Source: DASZTV01 sp035550655
GTDB taxonomy: Bacteria > Actinomycetota > Actinomycetes > JAFAQI01
Assembly (NCBI GenBank): GCA_035550655.1
Contig: DASZOU010000022.1
Coordinates: 143,047-207,046, forward strand
DNA length: 64,000 bases
Reading direction: 5' to 3'
The notes beneath the pieces were generated by a model. It was given only the letters and a program-made list of their open reading frames with translations, was not told the origin of the DNA and searched no databases. A program made the position numbers and the translations under genes. Below are positions 16,849 through 25,259 of the stretch, in pieces. The first letter of the stretch is position 1, and every line of letters starts with the position of its first letter.

Positions 16849-18081
16849 CTAGAGCAGCGCCGACAAGACGGCGTCGAACTTGGCTGCGGTCTCGGCCACC
16901 TCGGCGTCCGGATCGGAGTCGCCGACGATGCCGGCCCCCGCCCATAGCCGTGCGGTGTCGCCGGTGAGCTGGGCGCATCGCAGCGCGATCGCGAACTCCC
17001 CGTCGCCACGCGAGTCCATCCAGCCCACCGGGCCGGCGTAGCGACCACGGGGCGCCGCCTCGAGATCGCCGATCATCGCCAGGGCCTGCTCGCGGGGCGC
17101 GCCGCCGACTGCCGCCGTCGGGTGCAGCCGTGCGACCAGCTCGAGGGCGGACGGCGGGTCCACGCCCAGCCATGCCTCCACATGAGTGGCGAGATGCGTG
17201 ACGTTGGCGAGCCGCAGCAGCTGAGGGCTGCCGTCGCTCACCATGTCCGCCGCGACCGCCGCAAACGCATCGCGCACCGAGTCGGCGGCGAGCCGGTGTT
17301 CGATCGCGTCCTTGGCGGATGCGAGCAGCTCCCGCTCAAGGGCGGCGTCCTCCGCCGCGTCGCCGCCGCGTCGTACGGTTCCGGCCAGTACGACGGACTC
17401 CGCGTGCCGGCCCAGGCGCCGCACGAGCAGCTCAGGCGAAGCGCCGACCAGGCCGTCGCAGACGAACGTGAAACAGGAGGGGAACCGGGCCGCGAGTCTC
17501 GCCGCGACCGCTCGCGGGTCGAGGACGGCAGGGGCGATGACATCGAGCGCCCGGGCCAGGACGACCTTGTCCAGCGCGCCGGCGCGGATCGCCTCGACCG
17601 CCTGCCGCACGCTGTCCGCCCACTCCTCTTCGCTGGGAACAGCCGCCGCGAGCTTTGCCGGCGGGGCCGTTGCGGCGGCGACCGGGCGCCGGCGCAGAGC
17701 GGGCACGGCGACGGCTCCGGGCGGGTTGACGAGGGTCACCCACGACCGGCCGTCGCGGCGCCCGAGGATGACCTTCGGGACGACGACGACGGAGCGGTCG
17801 ACCGCAGGGTCGAACCCGAGCGAGACGATCGCGACCGGGCCACAGCCCGGCATCCCGACGTCGTCACGAGCCGTGATCGCAGCCAGTGCGCCACCGATCT
17901 CAGCGGGGTCCCGGGTGTCGAGACGCGCCGCCTCTCCCCAGCCGACAATGCCGTCGCCGGCGCGCAGGAAGCCGTAGGCCCCGCCGGCCGGCAACCACGT
18001 CAGCAGCTCACCCGGGTCGTCGACCTCGACGCTCCAGGCGACGAGCTCGGCGGCCTCGACCGACGCGATGGCCGGCTTCAT
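16849..18081 (-). CDS. menF: isochorismate synthase MenF
   Basis: Chorismate-utilising enzyme making isochorismate for MenD. 410 residues. The N-terminal third is divergent; the catalytic C-terminal domain has DKVVLARALDV, SFTFV-like PSCFTFVCDGLVGASPELLVRR, VLAGTVRRG, HLATHVEAWLGV, LHPTAAVGGAPREQAL, the RGRYAGPVGWMDSRGDGEFAIALR core and the C-terminal AGAGIVGDSDPDAE. These features fit isochorismate synthases rather than anthranilate or salicylate synthases, and the menaquinone genes nearby agree; siderophore synthesis is an alternative use, but no siderophore genes are near. It is last in an operon, overlapping purE by 4 bases. Confidence 0.9.
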   Translation of the reverse strand: MKPAIASVEAAELVAWSVEVDDPGELLTWLPAGGAYGFLRAGDGIVGWGEAARLDTRDPAEIGGALAAITARDDVGMPGCGPVAIVSLGFDPAVDRSVVVVPKVILGRRDGRSWVTLVNPPGAVAVPALRRRPVAAATAPPAKLAAAVPSEEEWADSVRQAVEAIRAGALDKVVLARALDVIAPAVLDPRAVAARLAARFPSCFTFVCDGLVGASPELLVRRLGRHAESVVLAGTVRRGGDAAEDAALERELLASAKDAIEHRLAADSVRDAFAAVAADMVSDGSPQLLRLANVTHLATHVEAWLGVDPPSALELVARLHPTAAVGGAPREQALAMIGDLEAAPRGRYAGPVGWMDSRGDGEFAIALRCAQLTGDTARLWAGAGIVGDSDPDAEVAETAAKFDAVLSALL

Positions 18082-18587
18082 CCGCTCGGCTTCCCGAGCT
18101 CGGCTTGGAGGGATTCGTTCTTCGCGCGCGCGGTATCGGCCAGACCCGCCTGGAACGTGACCATCGCCGCTCTCAACCCGTCGTCGGCGATCCCGAGCAT
18201 CCGCACGGCGAGCAGGCCGGCGTTGCGCGCGCCGGCGACCGAGACGGTCGCGACGGGGACTCCCGCCGGCATCTGCACGATCGACAACAAGGAGTCGACG
18301 CCGTCGAGGTGGGACAGCGGGACGGGCACGCCGATCACCGGCAGCGGCGTGACGGAGGCGAGCATCCCGGGCAGGTGAGCCGCGCCGCCGGCGCCGGCGA
18401 CAATCACCTTGAGGCCTCGATCCGCAGCGGTCGCGCCGTACTCGAGCATGTCGGCGGGGGTCCGGTGGGCCGATACGACGCGTACCTCGACCTCGACGCC
18501 GAACTCCGCAAGGACGTCCGCGGCCGGACGCATGGTCGGCCAGTCCGAGTCGCTGCCCATCACGATCCCCACAACCGCAGCCGACAT
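18078..18587 (-). CDS. purE: N5-carboxyaminoimidazole ribonucleotide mutase PurE
   Basis: Moves the carboxyl group of N5-CAIR to give CAIR in purine synthesis, acting with PurK. 169 residues, class I PurE. GIVMGSDSDWPTM (about 7-19) binds phosphate, SAHRTP (about 39-44) carries the catalytic His, and AGAGGAAHLPGMLAS and GVPV...DSLLSIVQMP are conserved. It starts within the purK stop (TGATG, 1-base overlap) and overlaps menF by 4 bases, so translation is coupled along purK-purE-menF. Confidence 0.95.
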   Translation of the reverse strand: MSAAVVGIVMGSDSDWPTMRPAADVLAEFGVEVEVRVVSAHRTPADMLEYGATAADRGLKVIVAGAGGAAHLPGMLASVTPLPVIGVPVPLSHLDGVDSLLSIVQMPAGVPVATVSVAGARNAGLLAVRMLGIADDGLRAAMVTFQAGLADTARAKNESLQAELGKPSG

Positions 18588-19687
18588 CAGCCGTCCCCCC
18601 TCAAGACTGCGACCGCCTCGCGGGCGCGGGCGCGCGTCTCCTCGAGATCGTCGCCGAGCGTGGTCACGTGCCCCAGCTTCCGGCCGGGCCGGGCTGCCTT
18701 CCCGTACAGGTGCACTGAGCAGTTCGGGACCGCCTGCAGCGCGGCCGGAAGGCTTGTTGCGAGGTCGGTGGCCGGTCCGCCCAGGAGGTTGACCATCACG
18801 GTGAACGGAGCCCGCGTCCGGGTGTCGCCGAGTGGCCAGTCGAGCACTGCCCGCAGGTGCTGCTCGAACTGGCTGGTGGTTGATCCCTCGATCGACCAGT
18901 GACCGGAGTTGTGCGGACGCATCGCGAGCTCGTTCACGAGCAGCCCGCTGGGCGCCTCGAACAGCTCCACGGCGAGCACTCCCACCACGTCGAGCTCGGT
19001 CGCGAGCCGGACGGCGATGGCCTGCGCCTCAGCGGTGAGGGTGTGACTCAGCCGTGGCGCCGGCGCGACGACCTCCACGCAGATCCCGTCTTGCTGCACC
19101 GTCTCGACGACCGGCCAGCACCGGGTCCGGCCCGACGGAGTGCGCGCGACCTGCACCGCGAGCTCGTGGACGATGGTGACCTTCTCCTCGACGATCAGGT
19201 CGCCTTCCGGCAGCGGGTCGTTCTCGCCGATCATCCAGACGCCCCGCCCGTCGTACCCCCCGCGCACGGCTTTGGCGACGTACGGGCGCGGCAGCGCGGT
19301 CACGTCGTCCGACCACCGCGGGATCGGGATGCCGAGCTGGTCGAGGCGCTGCCGCATCGCCCTCTTGTCCTGCGCGTAGCGCAGCGCACCCGCGCCCGGC
19401 CGCATCCTCGCGCCCGCCCCGGTCAGCGCGGCGATCAAGTCGTTCGGTACGTGCTCGTGGTCGAACGTGACGACATCGCACGACTTCACGAACCGCTCGA
19501 CGGCCGCAGGATCCGCAGCCGCGCCGATCTCGACCTCGGGAGTCACCAGCGCGGCACCGTCGTCCGCGCTGTCCGCGAGCACCCGCAGTGTCAAGCCGAG
19601 TGAGATCGCCGCCTGGTGGGTCATTCGCGCCAGCTGGCCGCCGCCGATCATGCCTACGACCGGCAGGCCGGTCGCCTTGGCAGTCAT
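18587..19687 (-). CDS. purK: N5-carboxyaminoimidazole ribonucleotide synthase PurK
   Basis: ATP-grasp enzyme that carboxylates AIR with bicarbonate. 366 residues. The N-terminal VVGMIGGGQLARM (about 9-21) starts the first domain; YVAKAVRGGYDGRGV and the VEEKVTIVHELAVQVAR stretch form the ATP-grasp core; LLVNELAMRPHNSGHW is the metal/substrate loop with the conserved Glu, Asn and His. The frame continues upstream to 19771, over the neighbouring gene, but ATG 19687 lies 4 bases after the dehydrogenase stop and gives the family N-terminus. Confidence 0.95.
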   Translation of the reverse strand: MTAKATGLPVVGMIGGGQLARMTHQAAISLGLTLRVLADSADDGAALVTPEVEIGAAADPAAVERFVKSCDVVTFDHEHVPNDLIAALTGAGARMRPGAGALRYAQDKRAMRQRLDQLGIPIPRWSDDVTALPRPYVAKAVRGGYDGRGVWMIGENDPLPEGDLIVEEKVTIVHELAVQVARTPSGRTRCWPVVETVQQDGICVEVVAPAPRLSHTLTAEAQAIAVRLATELDVVGVLAVELFEAPSGLLVNELAMRPHNSGHWSIEGSTTSQFEQHLRAVLDWPLGDTRTRAPFTVMVNLLGGPATDLATSLPAALQAVPNCSVHLYGKAARPGRKLGHVTTLGDDLEETRARAREAVAVLRGDG

Positions 19688-19691
19688 CAGG

Positions 19692-20840
19692 TCACAGCCC
19701 GAGGTCGCGCGCGATGAGCAGCCGCTGGATCTCGGAGGTGCCTTCCCCGATCTCGAGGATCTTTGCGTCACGCCAGTGGCGGGCGACAGGGAACTCGTTC
19801 ATGAAGCCGTACCCACCGAACACCTGAGTCGCGTCACGGGCGTTGTCGACGGCGATGGTCGACGAGTACAGCTTGGCGATCGCCGCCTCGCGCTTGAACG
19901 ACTCCCCGGCGAGCATCCGCGACGCCGCGTCGCGGTATGCGCAACGAGCCACGTGCGTGCGCATCTCCATGTCGGCGATCCGGAAGGCCACCGCCTGGTT
20001 GCTGCCGATCGGCGCACCGAACGCCTCGCGCTCGCGCGCGTAGCGCACCGACTCCTCGACGCAGCCCTGGGCCAGCCCGACCGCCAGCGCCGAGATCGCG
20101 ATGCGCCCCTCGTCGAGGGTCGAGAGGAACTGCGCGTAGCCGCGACCCCGCTCGCCGAGCACGTTGTCGACCGGTACCCGGCAGTCCTTGAACGACAGCT
20201 CTCGGGTGTCACTGGCATGCCAGCCGACCTTGTCGTACTTCTTCGACGGTGTGAAGCCGTCTCTCGGGACCGGGACCATCACCGAGGTCAGCTCCGGCTT
20301 GCCATCCGCGCGCTCCCCCGTCCGGCAGAGCACAGTGACGAGGGTGGTGATGGACGTGCCGGAGTTCGTGATGAACGCCTTCGTCCCGTTGATCACCCAC
20401 TCGTCGCCGTCGAGGTCCGCCCGGGTGCGCGGGTTGCCTGCATCAGAACCACCGCCGGGCTCGGTCAGCCCGAACGCCGCGAGCGCCTCACCACTGCACA
20501 GCGACGGCAGCCATTCCTTGCGCTGCTCCTCGGTCCCGAACCGGTAGACCGGCATCGACCCGAGCCCCACTGCCGCTTCGAGCGTGATCGCCACGCTCGA
20601 GTCGACCCTCGCGAGCTCCTCGATGGCCAGGCACAACGCGAGGAAGTCGCCGCCCATGCCGCCGTACTCCTCGGGGAAGGGCAGCCCGAACAGGCCCATC
20701 TCGCCCATTGCCGCGACGACGGGATACGGGAACTCCCCCGTGCGGTCAGCGGCCTCGGCCTGTGGCGCAACCACCTCGCGGGCAAAGGCTTCCACGCTCT
20801 TGCGCAGCGCCTCGTGCTCGTCGCTCAGCCGGTGGTCCAC
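19692..20840 (-). CDS. acyl-CoA dehydrogenase
   Basis: FAD enzyme of 382 residues in the short/medium-chain acyl-CoA dehydrogenase family. Seen: GEMGLFGLPFPEEYGGMGGD, FGLTEPGGGSDAGN, INGTKAFITNSG, the FAD-contact segment AREREAFGAPIGSNQAVAF, FGGYGFMNEFPVARHWRDA and IGEGTSEIQR with the catalytic Glu. It heads a minus-strand operon with purK, purE and menF. In M. tuberculosis fadE25 precedes purE/purK, so this may be the positional counterpart; the dehydrogenase at 3265-4434 is a second one. GTG 20840 is the only start that keeps the MDHRLSDEHEALRKSVE N-terminus. Branched short-chain substrates are plausible given HMG-CoA lyase and carboxylase genes nearby, but this is inference. Confidence 0.92.
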   Translation of the reverse strand: MDHRLSDEHEALRKSVEAFAREVVAPQAEAADRTGEFPYPVVAAMGEMGLFGLPFPEEYGGMGGDFLALCLAIEELARVDSSVAITLEAAVGLGSMPVYRFGTEEQRKEWLPSLCSGEALAAFGLTEPGGGSDAGNPRTRADLDGDEWVINGTKAFITNSGTSITTLVTVLCRTGERADGKPELTSVMVPVPRDGFTPSKKYDKVGWHASDTRELSFKDCRVPVDNVLGERGRGYAQFLSTLDEGRIAISALAVGLAQGCVEESVRYAREREAFGAPIGSNQAVAFRIADMEMRTHVARCAYRDAASRMLAGESFKREAAIAKLYSSTIAVDNARDATQVFGGYGFMNEFPVARHWRDAKILEIGEGTSEIQRLLIARDLGL

Positions 20841-20887
20841 ACGTCGATTTTCGCACGATTGTGAACCGGGTCTTCAGGGCCGACCCG

Positions 20888-20893
20888 TACGCT
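20888..20893 (+). promoter_or_regulatory. -10 element of leaderless GtrA gene
   Basis: TACGCT with 7 bases to the GTG at 20901; the same hexamer and near-identical spacing recur at 28076 and 43203. Confidence 0.45.
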
Positions 20894-20900
20894 CGGACAG

Positions 20901-21383
20901 GTGGTCCGGGCGAGAGTGAAACACCTCTACGCGACGTTCGAGCACCTGATCCACGAGATCGCGAAGTTCGGTGTCGTCGGCGCGGCCGCCTTCGTGCTCA
21001 CCACGGTGCTCAACAACAGCTTCCGATTCGGCCTGAAGCTCGGCCCGCTCACCAGCTTCGGGCTGGCAACGATCATCGCCGCCACGGCGTCGTACTTCGC
21101 CAACCGGCACTGGACCTGGCGACACAAGACCGACAACGGTGTGACCCGCGGCCTGTCGATGTTCCTGGTGCTCTCCGCCGTCGGCCTCGGCATCTCGGAG
21201 GTTCCGGTCGGGGTCAGTGAGTACGTGCTCGGCTACCACTCACCGCTCGCCTACAACATCTCCTCGACGCTGGTGGGCACCGCGCTCGGGACGATCTGGC
21301 GGTTCTGGTCGTTCCGCAGATGGGTCTTCGTCGACCCGGAGCCGGCTGACCTAGACCGGCGTGACCCCGTGCCGGCGGGCTGA
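20901..21383 (+). CDS. GtrA-family membrane protein
   Basis: 160-residue protein with four membrane helices (about 18-38, 48-66, 85-105, 118-138) and the GtrA signature: FGVVGAAAFVLTTVLNN at the first helix, SYFANRHWTWR after the second, and the C-terminal FWSFRRWVFVD. Family members are thought to flip polyprenyl-linked sugars across the membrane. Its position opposite purK/fadE and before the PH-birA-accD block parallels Rv3277 of M. tuberculosis. The last 33 bases overlap the end of the convergent carboxylase gene. GTG 20901 is supported by the leaderless TACGCT spacing. Confidence 0.85.
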   Translation: MVRARVKHLYATFEHLIHEIAKFGVVGAAAFVLTTVLNNSFRFGLKLGPLTSFGLATIIAATASYFANRHWTWRHKTDNGVTRGLSMFLVLSAVGLGISEVPVGVSEYVLGYHSPLAYNISSTLVGTALGTIWRFWSFRRWVFVDPEPADLDRRDPVPAG

Positions 21384-22868
21384 GAACGCCCGGTCCTTGT
21401 TCCGGTACGCCGCGAACCTGCGGATGAGGTCGTGGCGCAGCTGCTCCGGCTCGACGATCGCATCGACGACGAGCTCTGCCGCGAGGTGGACGATGTCGAT
21501 GTCCTCCTCGTACTCGGCGCGCAGCTTCGCGACGTACTCCTCGCGCTCCGTCTCGTCCTCGATCTGCTGGATCCGGTGGTAGTGCACCGCATTGATCGCT
21601 GCCTCGGCACCCATCACCGCGATCTTCGCGGTGGGAAGCGCAATCGTCGCGTCGGTGCCGAACGCCGGACCTGACATGGCGTAGAGGCCGGCGCCGTACG
21701 CCTTGCGCACGATCACTGAGATCTTCGGGACGGTCGCCTCGCAGACCGCGGTGATCAGCTTCGCGCCGTGGCGGATGATGCCCTCGCGCTCGACGGCGGT
21801 ACCCACCATGTATCCCGGGACGTCGGCGAGGAACAGCAGGGGCACGTTGAAGGCATCGCACAGCTGGATGAACCGCGCGGCCTTGTCTGCCGAGTCGACG
21901 AACAGCACGCCACCCTTGATCATCGGGTTGTTGGCGATGACCCCGACCACCTCACCGTCGAGGCGGCCGAAGCCGACCACGATCTCCTTCGCCCACAGCT
22001 CGTGGATCTGGAAGAAGGAGCCCTCGTCGAGCAGGGCGGCGATGTAGCGGCGCATGTCGTACGCCTGGCGGTCGTTCTCCGGGACCATCGCCCGAAGATC
22101 GCCGGAGTGGGGCTCGTGCGCCTCGGCCGAGGGCGGGAGGCCCTGCCAGTTGGACGGCAGGTAGGACAGATAGCGGCGGACAGTGTCGATTGCGCTGGAC
22201 TCGTCGGGCGCGAGGAAGTGCCCCACGCCGGAGACGCTGCAGTGCATGCGCGCACCGCCCATGTCCTCGAGCGTGGTCTGCTCGCCGACCACCATCTCGA
22301 CCATGCGAGGCGAGCCGAGGTACATCGACGCGTTGCCCTCGACCATCACGACCACATCACAGAACGCAGGGATGTAGGCGCCGCCCGCGGCACTCGGCCC
22401 GAACAGCGCACACACCTGCGGGATCGATCCGCTGGCCTTGACCTGGTTGTAGAAGATCCGGCCTGCGTGACGGCGGCCGGGAAACATCTGGACCTGGTCG
22501 GTGATCCGGGCGCCGGCGGAGTCCACGAGCCACACCATCGGTACGCCGAGGGAGTAGGCCTGCTCGATCGTGCGGACGATCTTCTCGACGGTGCGCGCTC
22601 CCCACGAGCCGGCCTTGACCGTCGAGTCATTTGCCATCAGACAGACCTGCCGGCCGTCGATCCGCGCGATCCCGGTCACGACTCCGTCGGCCGGAAGGTC
22701 ACCCGCGAGGGCGTTGGCGAACTCGCCGTCCTCGATGAACGAGTCCTCGTCGACGAGCATCCGGATGCGCTCGCGCGCGAACAGCTTGCCCTTCTCCGCG
22801 TTCGCCGCGTGGTACTTGCCGTCGCCGCCGCGCGCGATCTCCTCGCGCAGCTTCCGGATGTCGGTCAC
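21351..22868 (-). CDS. acyl-CoA carboxylase beta subunit, 3-methylcrotonyl-CoA carboxylase-like
   Basis: Carboxyltransferase subunit of a biotin-dependent acyl-CoA carboxylase, 505 residues. The N-terminal half has FARERIRMLVD, WLVDSAGARITDQ, FPGRRHAGRIFYNQV and LFGPSAAGGAYIPA (oxyanion hole Gly/Ala); the C-terminal half has FLADVPGYMVGTAVE and KAYGAGLYAM. The GRRHAGRIFYNQVK signature and length resemble B. subtilis YngE, a methylcrotonyl-CoA carboxylase subunit. Next but one is HMG-CoA lyase, so leucine breakdown is the best guess. No dedicated biotin carboxylase is adjacent; the alpha subunit at 38500 may be shared. It is the last gene of the long overlapping operon that begins with birA. 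Confidence 0.88.
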   Translation of the reverse strand: MTDIRKLREEIARGGDGKYHAANAEKGKLFARERIRMLVDEDSFIEDGEFANALAGDLPADGVVTGIARIDGRQVCLMANDSTVKAGSWGARTVEKIVRTIEQAYSLGVPMVWLVDSAGARITDQVQMFPGRRHAGRIFYNQVKASGSIPQVCALFGPSAAGGAYIPAFCDVVVMVEGNASMYLGSPRMVEMVVGEQTTLEDMGGARMHCSVSGVGHFLAPDESSAIDTVRRYLSYLPSNWQGLPPSAEAHEPHSGDLRAMVPENDRQAYDMRRYIAALLDEGSFFQIHELWAKEIVVGFGRLDGEVVGVIANNPMIKGGVLFVDSADKAARFIQLCDAFNVPLLFLADVPGYMVGTAVEREGIIRHGAKLITAVCEATVPKISVIVRKAYGAGLYAMSGPAFGTDATIALPTAKIAVMGAEAAINAVHYHRIQQIEDETEREEYVAKLRAEYEEDIDIVHLAAELVVDAIVEPEQLRHDLIRRFAAYRNKDRAFSARRHGVTPV

Positions 22869-23389
22869 GTGGCGAGACTACGTTCCATCATCACGACGTC
22901 CCACCACTGGTCGAACTTGCGTCCGACCTCTCGCATCGTCCCGATCGGGGCGAATCCGAACTTGGCGTGCAACGCCACGGAGGCCGGGTTGGGCACCGCG
23001 ATCACGGCGTAAGCCCGGTGCAGCGGCTCGGCCCGGAGGTCGGAGAACATCCGCTCGTAGAGGGCCGACCCGATCCCACCCCGGGTGACGTCCGGGCGCA
23101 GGTAGACGGTCACCTCGATGGAGGTGTCGTACGCCGGGCGCGGTCGAAACCGGCTGCTGCTGGCGTAGCCGGCCACGTCGCCGTCCAGCACGGCGACGAG
23201 CAACCGGTATGGCCCGGTCGGGAGGTAGTGGTCGAACCAGGCCTGCCGGGCCGTTACCGAGTACGGCTCGAGGTCGAAGGTGGCCGCGGTGTTGAGGACG
23301 TAGTGGTTGTAGATGTCGGTCAGCGCGGGAAGGTCGGCGGGTACAGCGGGACGGACCTCGAGCGCTGCTTCGCGTCCCGAGTCGGTCAC
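22865..23389 (-). CDS. GNAT-family N-acetyltransferase (phosphinothricin acetyltransferase-like)
   Basis: 174-residue acetyl-CoA-dependent acetyltransferase. The motif-A region VYLRPDVTRGGIGSALYERM (about 94-113) carries the R/Q-x-x-G-x-G/A pyrophosphate loop; LTDIYNHYVLNTAATFDLEP near the N-terminus and HAKFGFAPIGTMREVGRKF with WWDVVMMER near the end are typical of the Pat/Bar/YncA group, whose members acetylate phosphinothricin, methionine sulfone or unknown amines. The substrate is unknown. It overlaps both neighbours by 4 bases in the operon between HMG-CoA lyase and the carboxylase beta subunit. Confidence 0.85.
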   Translation of the reverse strand: MTDSGREAALEVRPAVPADLPALTDIYNHYVLNTAATFDLEPYSVTARQAWFDHYLPTGPYRLLVAVLDGDVAGYASSSRFRPRPAYDTSIEVTVYLRPDVTRGGIGSALYERMFSDLRAEPLHRAYAVIAVPNPASVALHAKFGFAPIGTMREVGRKFDQWWDVVMMERSLAT

Positions 23390-24300
23390 GCCGGTGTCGT
23401 ACGCGTCCGCGGGCCCGCCCGCAGGACCTGGCTCGGCAACGTACGGCCGACGATGCGCTCCGCGGTTGCGGCCGCCTCGATCATCGCGTCGAGATCGATG
23501 CCGGTCTCAACACCCATGTCCTCGACCATGTGGATCAGCTCTTCGGTAGCGACGTTGCCGCTCGCCCCGGGGGCGTACGGGCAACCTCCCAGACCACCGA
23601 CGCTCGCGTCGAAGTCCGCCACCCCGAGCTGCATCGCGGCGAGGACGTTCGCCAACCCGGTGCCGCGAGTGTTGTGGAAGTGCAGGTTCAGCGATACCTC
23701 GGGCTGTGCGGACCGCAGCTCACCGACCAGCCGGGTGACCCGGCTCGGAGTCGCCATGCCCGTGGTGTCACCGAACGCGATGCCATCGGCACCGTCACGG
23801 ACCGCCCGGCTCGCGACCGACACCACGCGGTCCACCGCCACATCGCCCTCGTAGGGACAGCCCCATGCAGTGGCGACGATCACCTGCACGCGCGCATCCA
23901 TGCCGTGCGCGAGGTTGATGAGCTCCGCGATCTCGTCGAGCGACTCGTCCGTGCCTCGGTTGAGGTTCTTGCGGTTGTGGGTGTCCGATGCGGACACCAC
24001 GACCTCAATCTCACGAAACCCGGCGGACAGTGCACGCTGTGCGCCGCGGAGGTTCGGCACGAGCGCCGAGTAGCGGACGTCCGAGCTGCGGGTGATGCCC
24101 GCCCACACCTCGTCGGCGTCGGCCATCTGCGGGATCGCCTTCGGCGAGACGAAGCTCACCGCCTCGATCCGCCGAACGCCGGTGAGCGACAGCGCGTCGA
24201 GCAGCTCGACCTTCGCCACGGTCGGCACCGGCGCTTCGTTCTGCAGGCCGTCGCGCGGGCCGACCTCTCGGAGGCTGATCGATGCGGGAAGGTCGCTCAC
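23386..24300 (-). CDS. hydroxymethylglutaryl-CoA lyase
   Basis: Splits HMG-CoA into acetyl-CoA and acetoacetate, the last step of leucine degradation. 304 residues, DRE-TIM barrel. Seen: LREVGPRDGLQNE (metal Asp and the catalytic Arg), EAVSFVSPKAIPQMADADEV, the SASDTHNRKNLN loop, GDTTGMATP, the metal His pair in LHFHNTRGTGLAN, and the active-site Cys in GGLGGCPYAPGASGNVATEEL. Acetoacetate formed here could be used by the acetoacetyl-CoA synthetase at 246-2207. 4-base overlaps with the cyclase gene upstream and the acetyltransferase gene downstream. Confidence 0.94.
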   Translation of the reverse strand: MSDLPASISLREVGPRDGLQNEAPVPTVAKVELLDALSLTGVRRIEAVSFVSPKAIPQMADADEVWAGITRSSDVRYSALVPNLRGAQRALSAGFREIEVVVSASDTHNRKNLNRGTDESLDEIAELINLAHGMDARVQVIVATAWGCPYEGDVAVDRVVSVASRAVRDGADGIAFGDTTGMATPSRVTRLVGELRSAQPEVSLNLHFHNTRGTGLANVLAAMQLGVADFDASVGGLGGCPYAPGASGNVATEELIHMVEDMGVETGIDLDAMIEAAATAERIVGRTLPSQVLRAGPRTRTTPA

Positions 24301-25259
24301 GCATCCACCCTACGAATCCGGAACGGCTGCAGCATCGCGTAGCCGCGCACCGGCCGCGGCGGCACTCGCCGCAGCCGCCACCGCGGATCACCGTCAAGCG
24401 CTGCGGCAAAGTCACGATCGACCAGCACCGCGCCCGGTCGTGCGATCGAGGTCAGCCGGCTCGCGAGATTGACCGGCTCGCCGTACACGTCTCCCAACCG
24501 TGACAGCACGGTGCCGTACGCCATCCCGACGCGCAGGTCGGGCAACGACTCATTGGGGATTTCTTCGGACAGCCGCATCCCGACCTCGGCCGCCGTACGA
24601 ACGTCGTCGGCGACGAACAGCACCTCGTCGCCGATCGTCTTGATCACGCGGCCGCCACCGGTCGCCACGATGTCGGAGGCGAGACCCTCGAACCCCTCGA
24701 CCAGCTTTCCGAGCTCCACCTCGTCGATCTCGCGGGTGAGACTGGTGAACCCGACCAAGTCGGCAAATCCGACTGCGATCGTCCCGGCCGCGAACTCCTC
24801 GCCGCTTGCCGCGAGGACCCGGCCGGCCACAGCGGCCAGGTGCCGGCGCCAGACGTAGCCCATGAGGTCTTCGACGACCGGTACGAGCTCCTCAGCGCGG
24901 CGCATCGCCTGCTCCTGCGCCATCGCAGGATCGAGCATCGACCCGATCGCGGCAAGCTGCCAGTCCGCGAGGCGGGACAGCGACTGCCCGAGCGCCCGCG
25001 CCATCGACACCTGCAGGTCATCCGGCAGCCAACCGGCGTCGCCGAGCTGGGTGACGGTGCGAACCGCCCACACGTCACGGTCGGTGAAGGCCGCCACGTC
25101 ATCCTCGACGTCCGCGAAACCGAGCGCATGCCACAGCTCGGTGCACCGCTCGATCGACACGCCGGTGAGCTCGGCGACCTGATGCCTGGTGTATCGGCGT
25201 TCCCCGCCGAGCAGCTCGCGTTCGAGTGCCGCGGGGTTCAGACCCTCCGTCTCGCTCAT
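24297..25259 (-). CDS. class III adenylate cyclase with N-terminal regulatory domain
   Basis: 320 residues. The first 150 are helical and begin with a MerR-like stretch (RYTRHQVAELTGVSIERCTELW), resembling the autoinhibitory domain of the pH-sensing Rv1264 group of mycobacterial cyclases. The C-terminal catalytic domain has metal Asp167 (VGFADLVGFTSL) and Asp211 (IKTIGDEV), ATP-selecting Lys207 and Asp257 and transition-state Asn264 and Arg268 (VNLASR): a complete canonical set. cAMP production is therefore likely. It lies between a TagF-like polymerase and HMG-CoA lyase with 4-base overlaps on both sides. Confidence 0.9.
   Translation of the reverse strand: MSETEGLNPAALERELLGGERRYTRHQVAELTGVSIERCTELWHALGFADVEDDVAAFTDRDVWAVRTVTQLGDAGWLPDDLQVSMARALGQSLSRLADWQLAAIGSMLDPAMAQEQAMRRAEELVPVVEDLMGYVWRRHLAAVAGRVLAASGEEFAAGTIAVGFADLVGFTSLTREIDEVELGKLVEGFEGLASDIVATGGGRVIKTIGDEVLFVADDVRTAAEVGMRLSEEIPNESLPDLRVGMAYGTVLSRLGDVYGEPVNLASRLTSIARPGAVLVDRDFAAALDGDPRWRLRRVPPRPVRGYAMLQPFRIRRVDA

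Noticed and set aside
19467..20864. Plus-strand frame of 465 codons opposite purK and the acyl-CoA dehydrogenase
   Set aside because: Antisense shadow; codon composition and lack of motifs do not support it.
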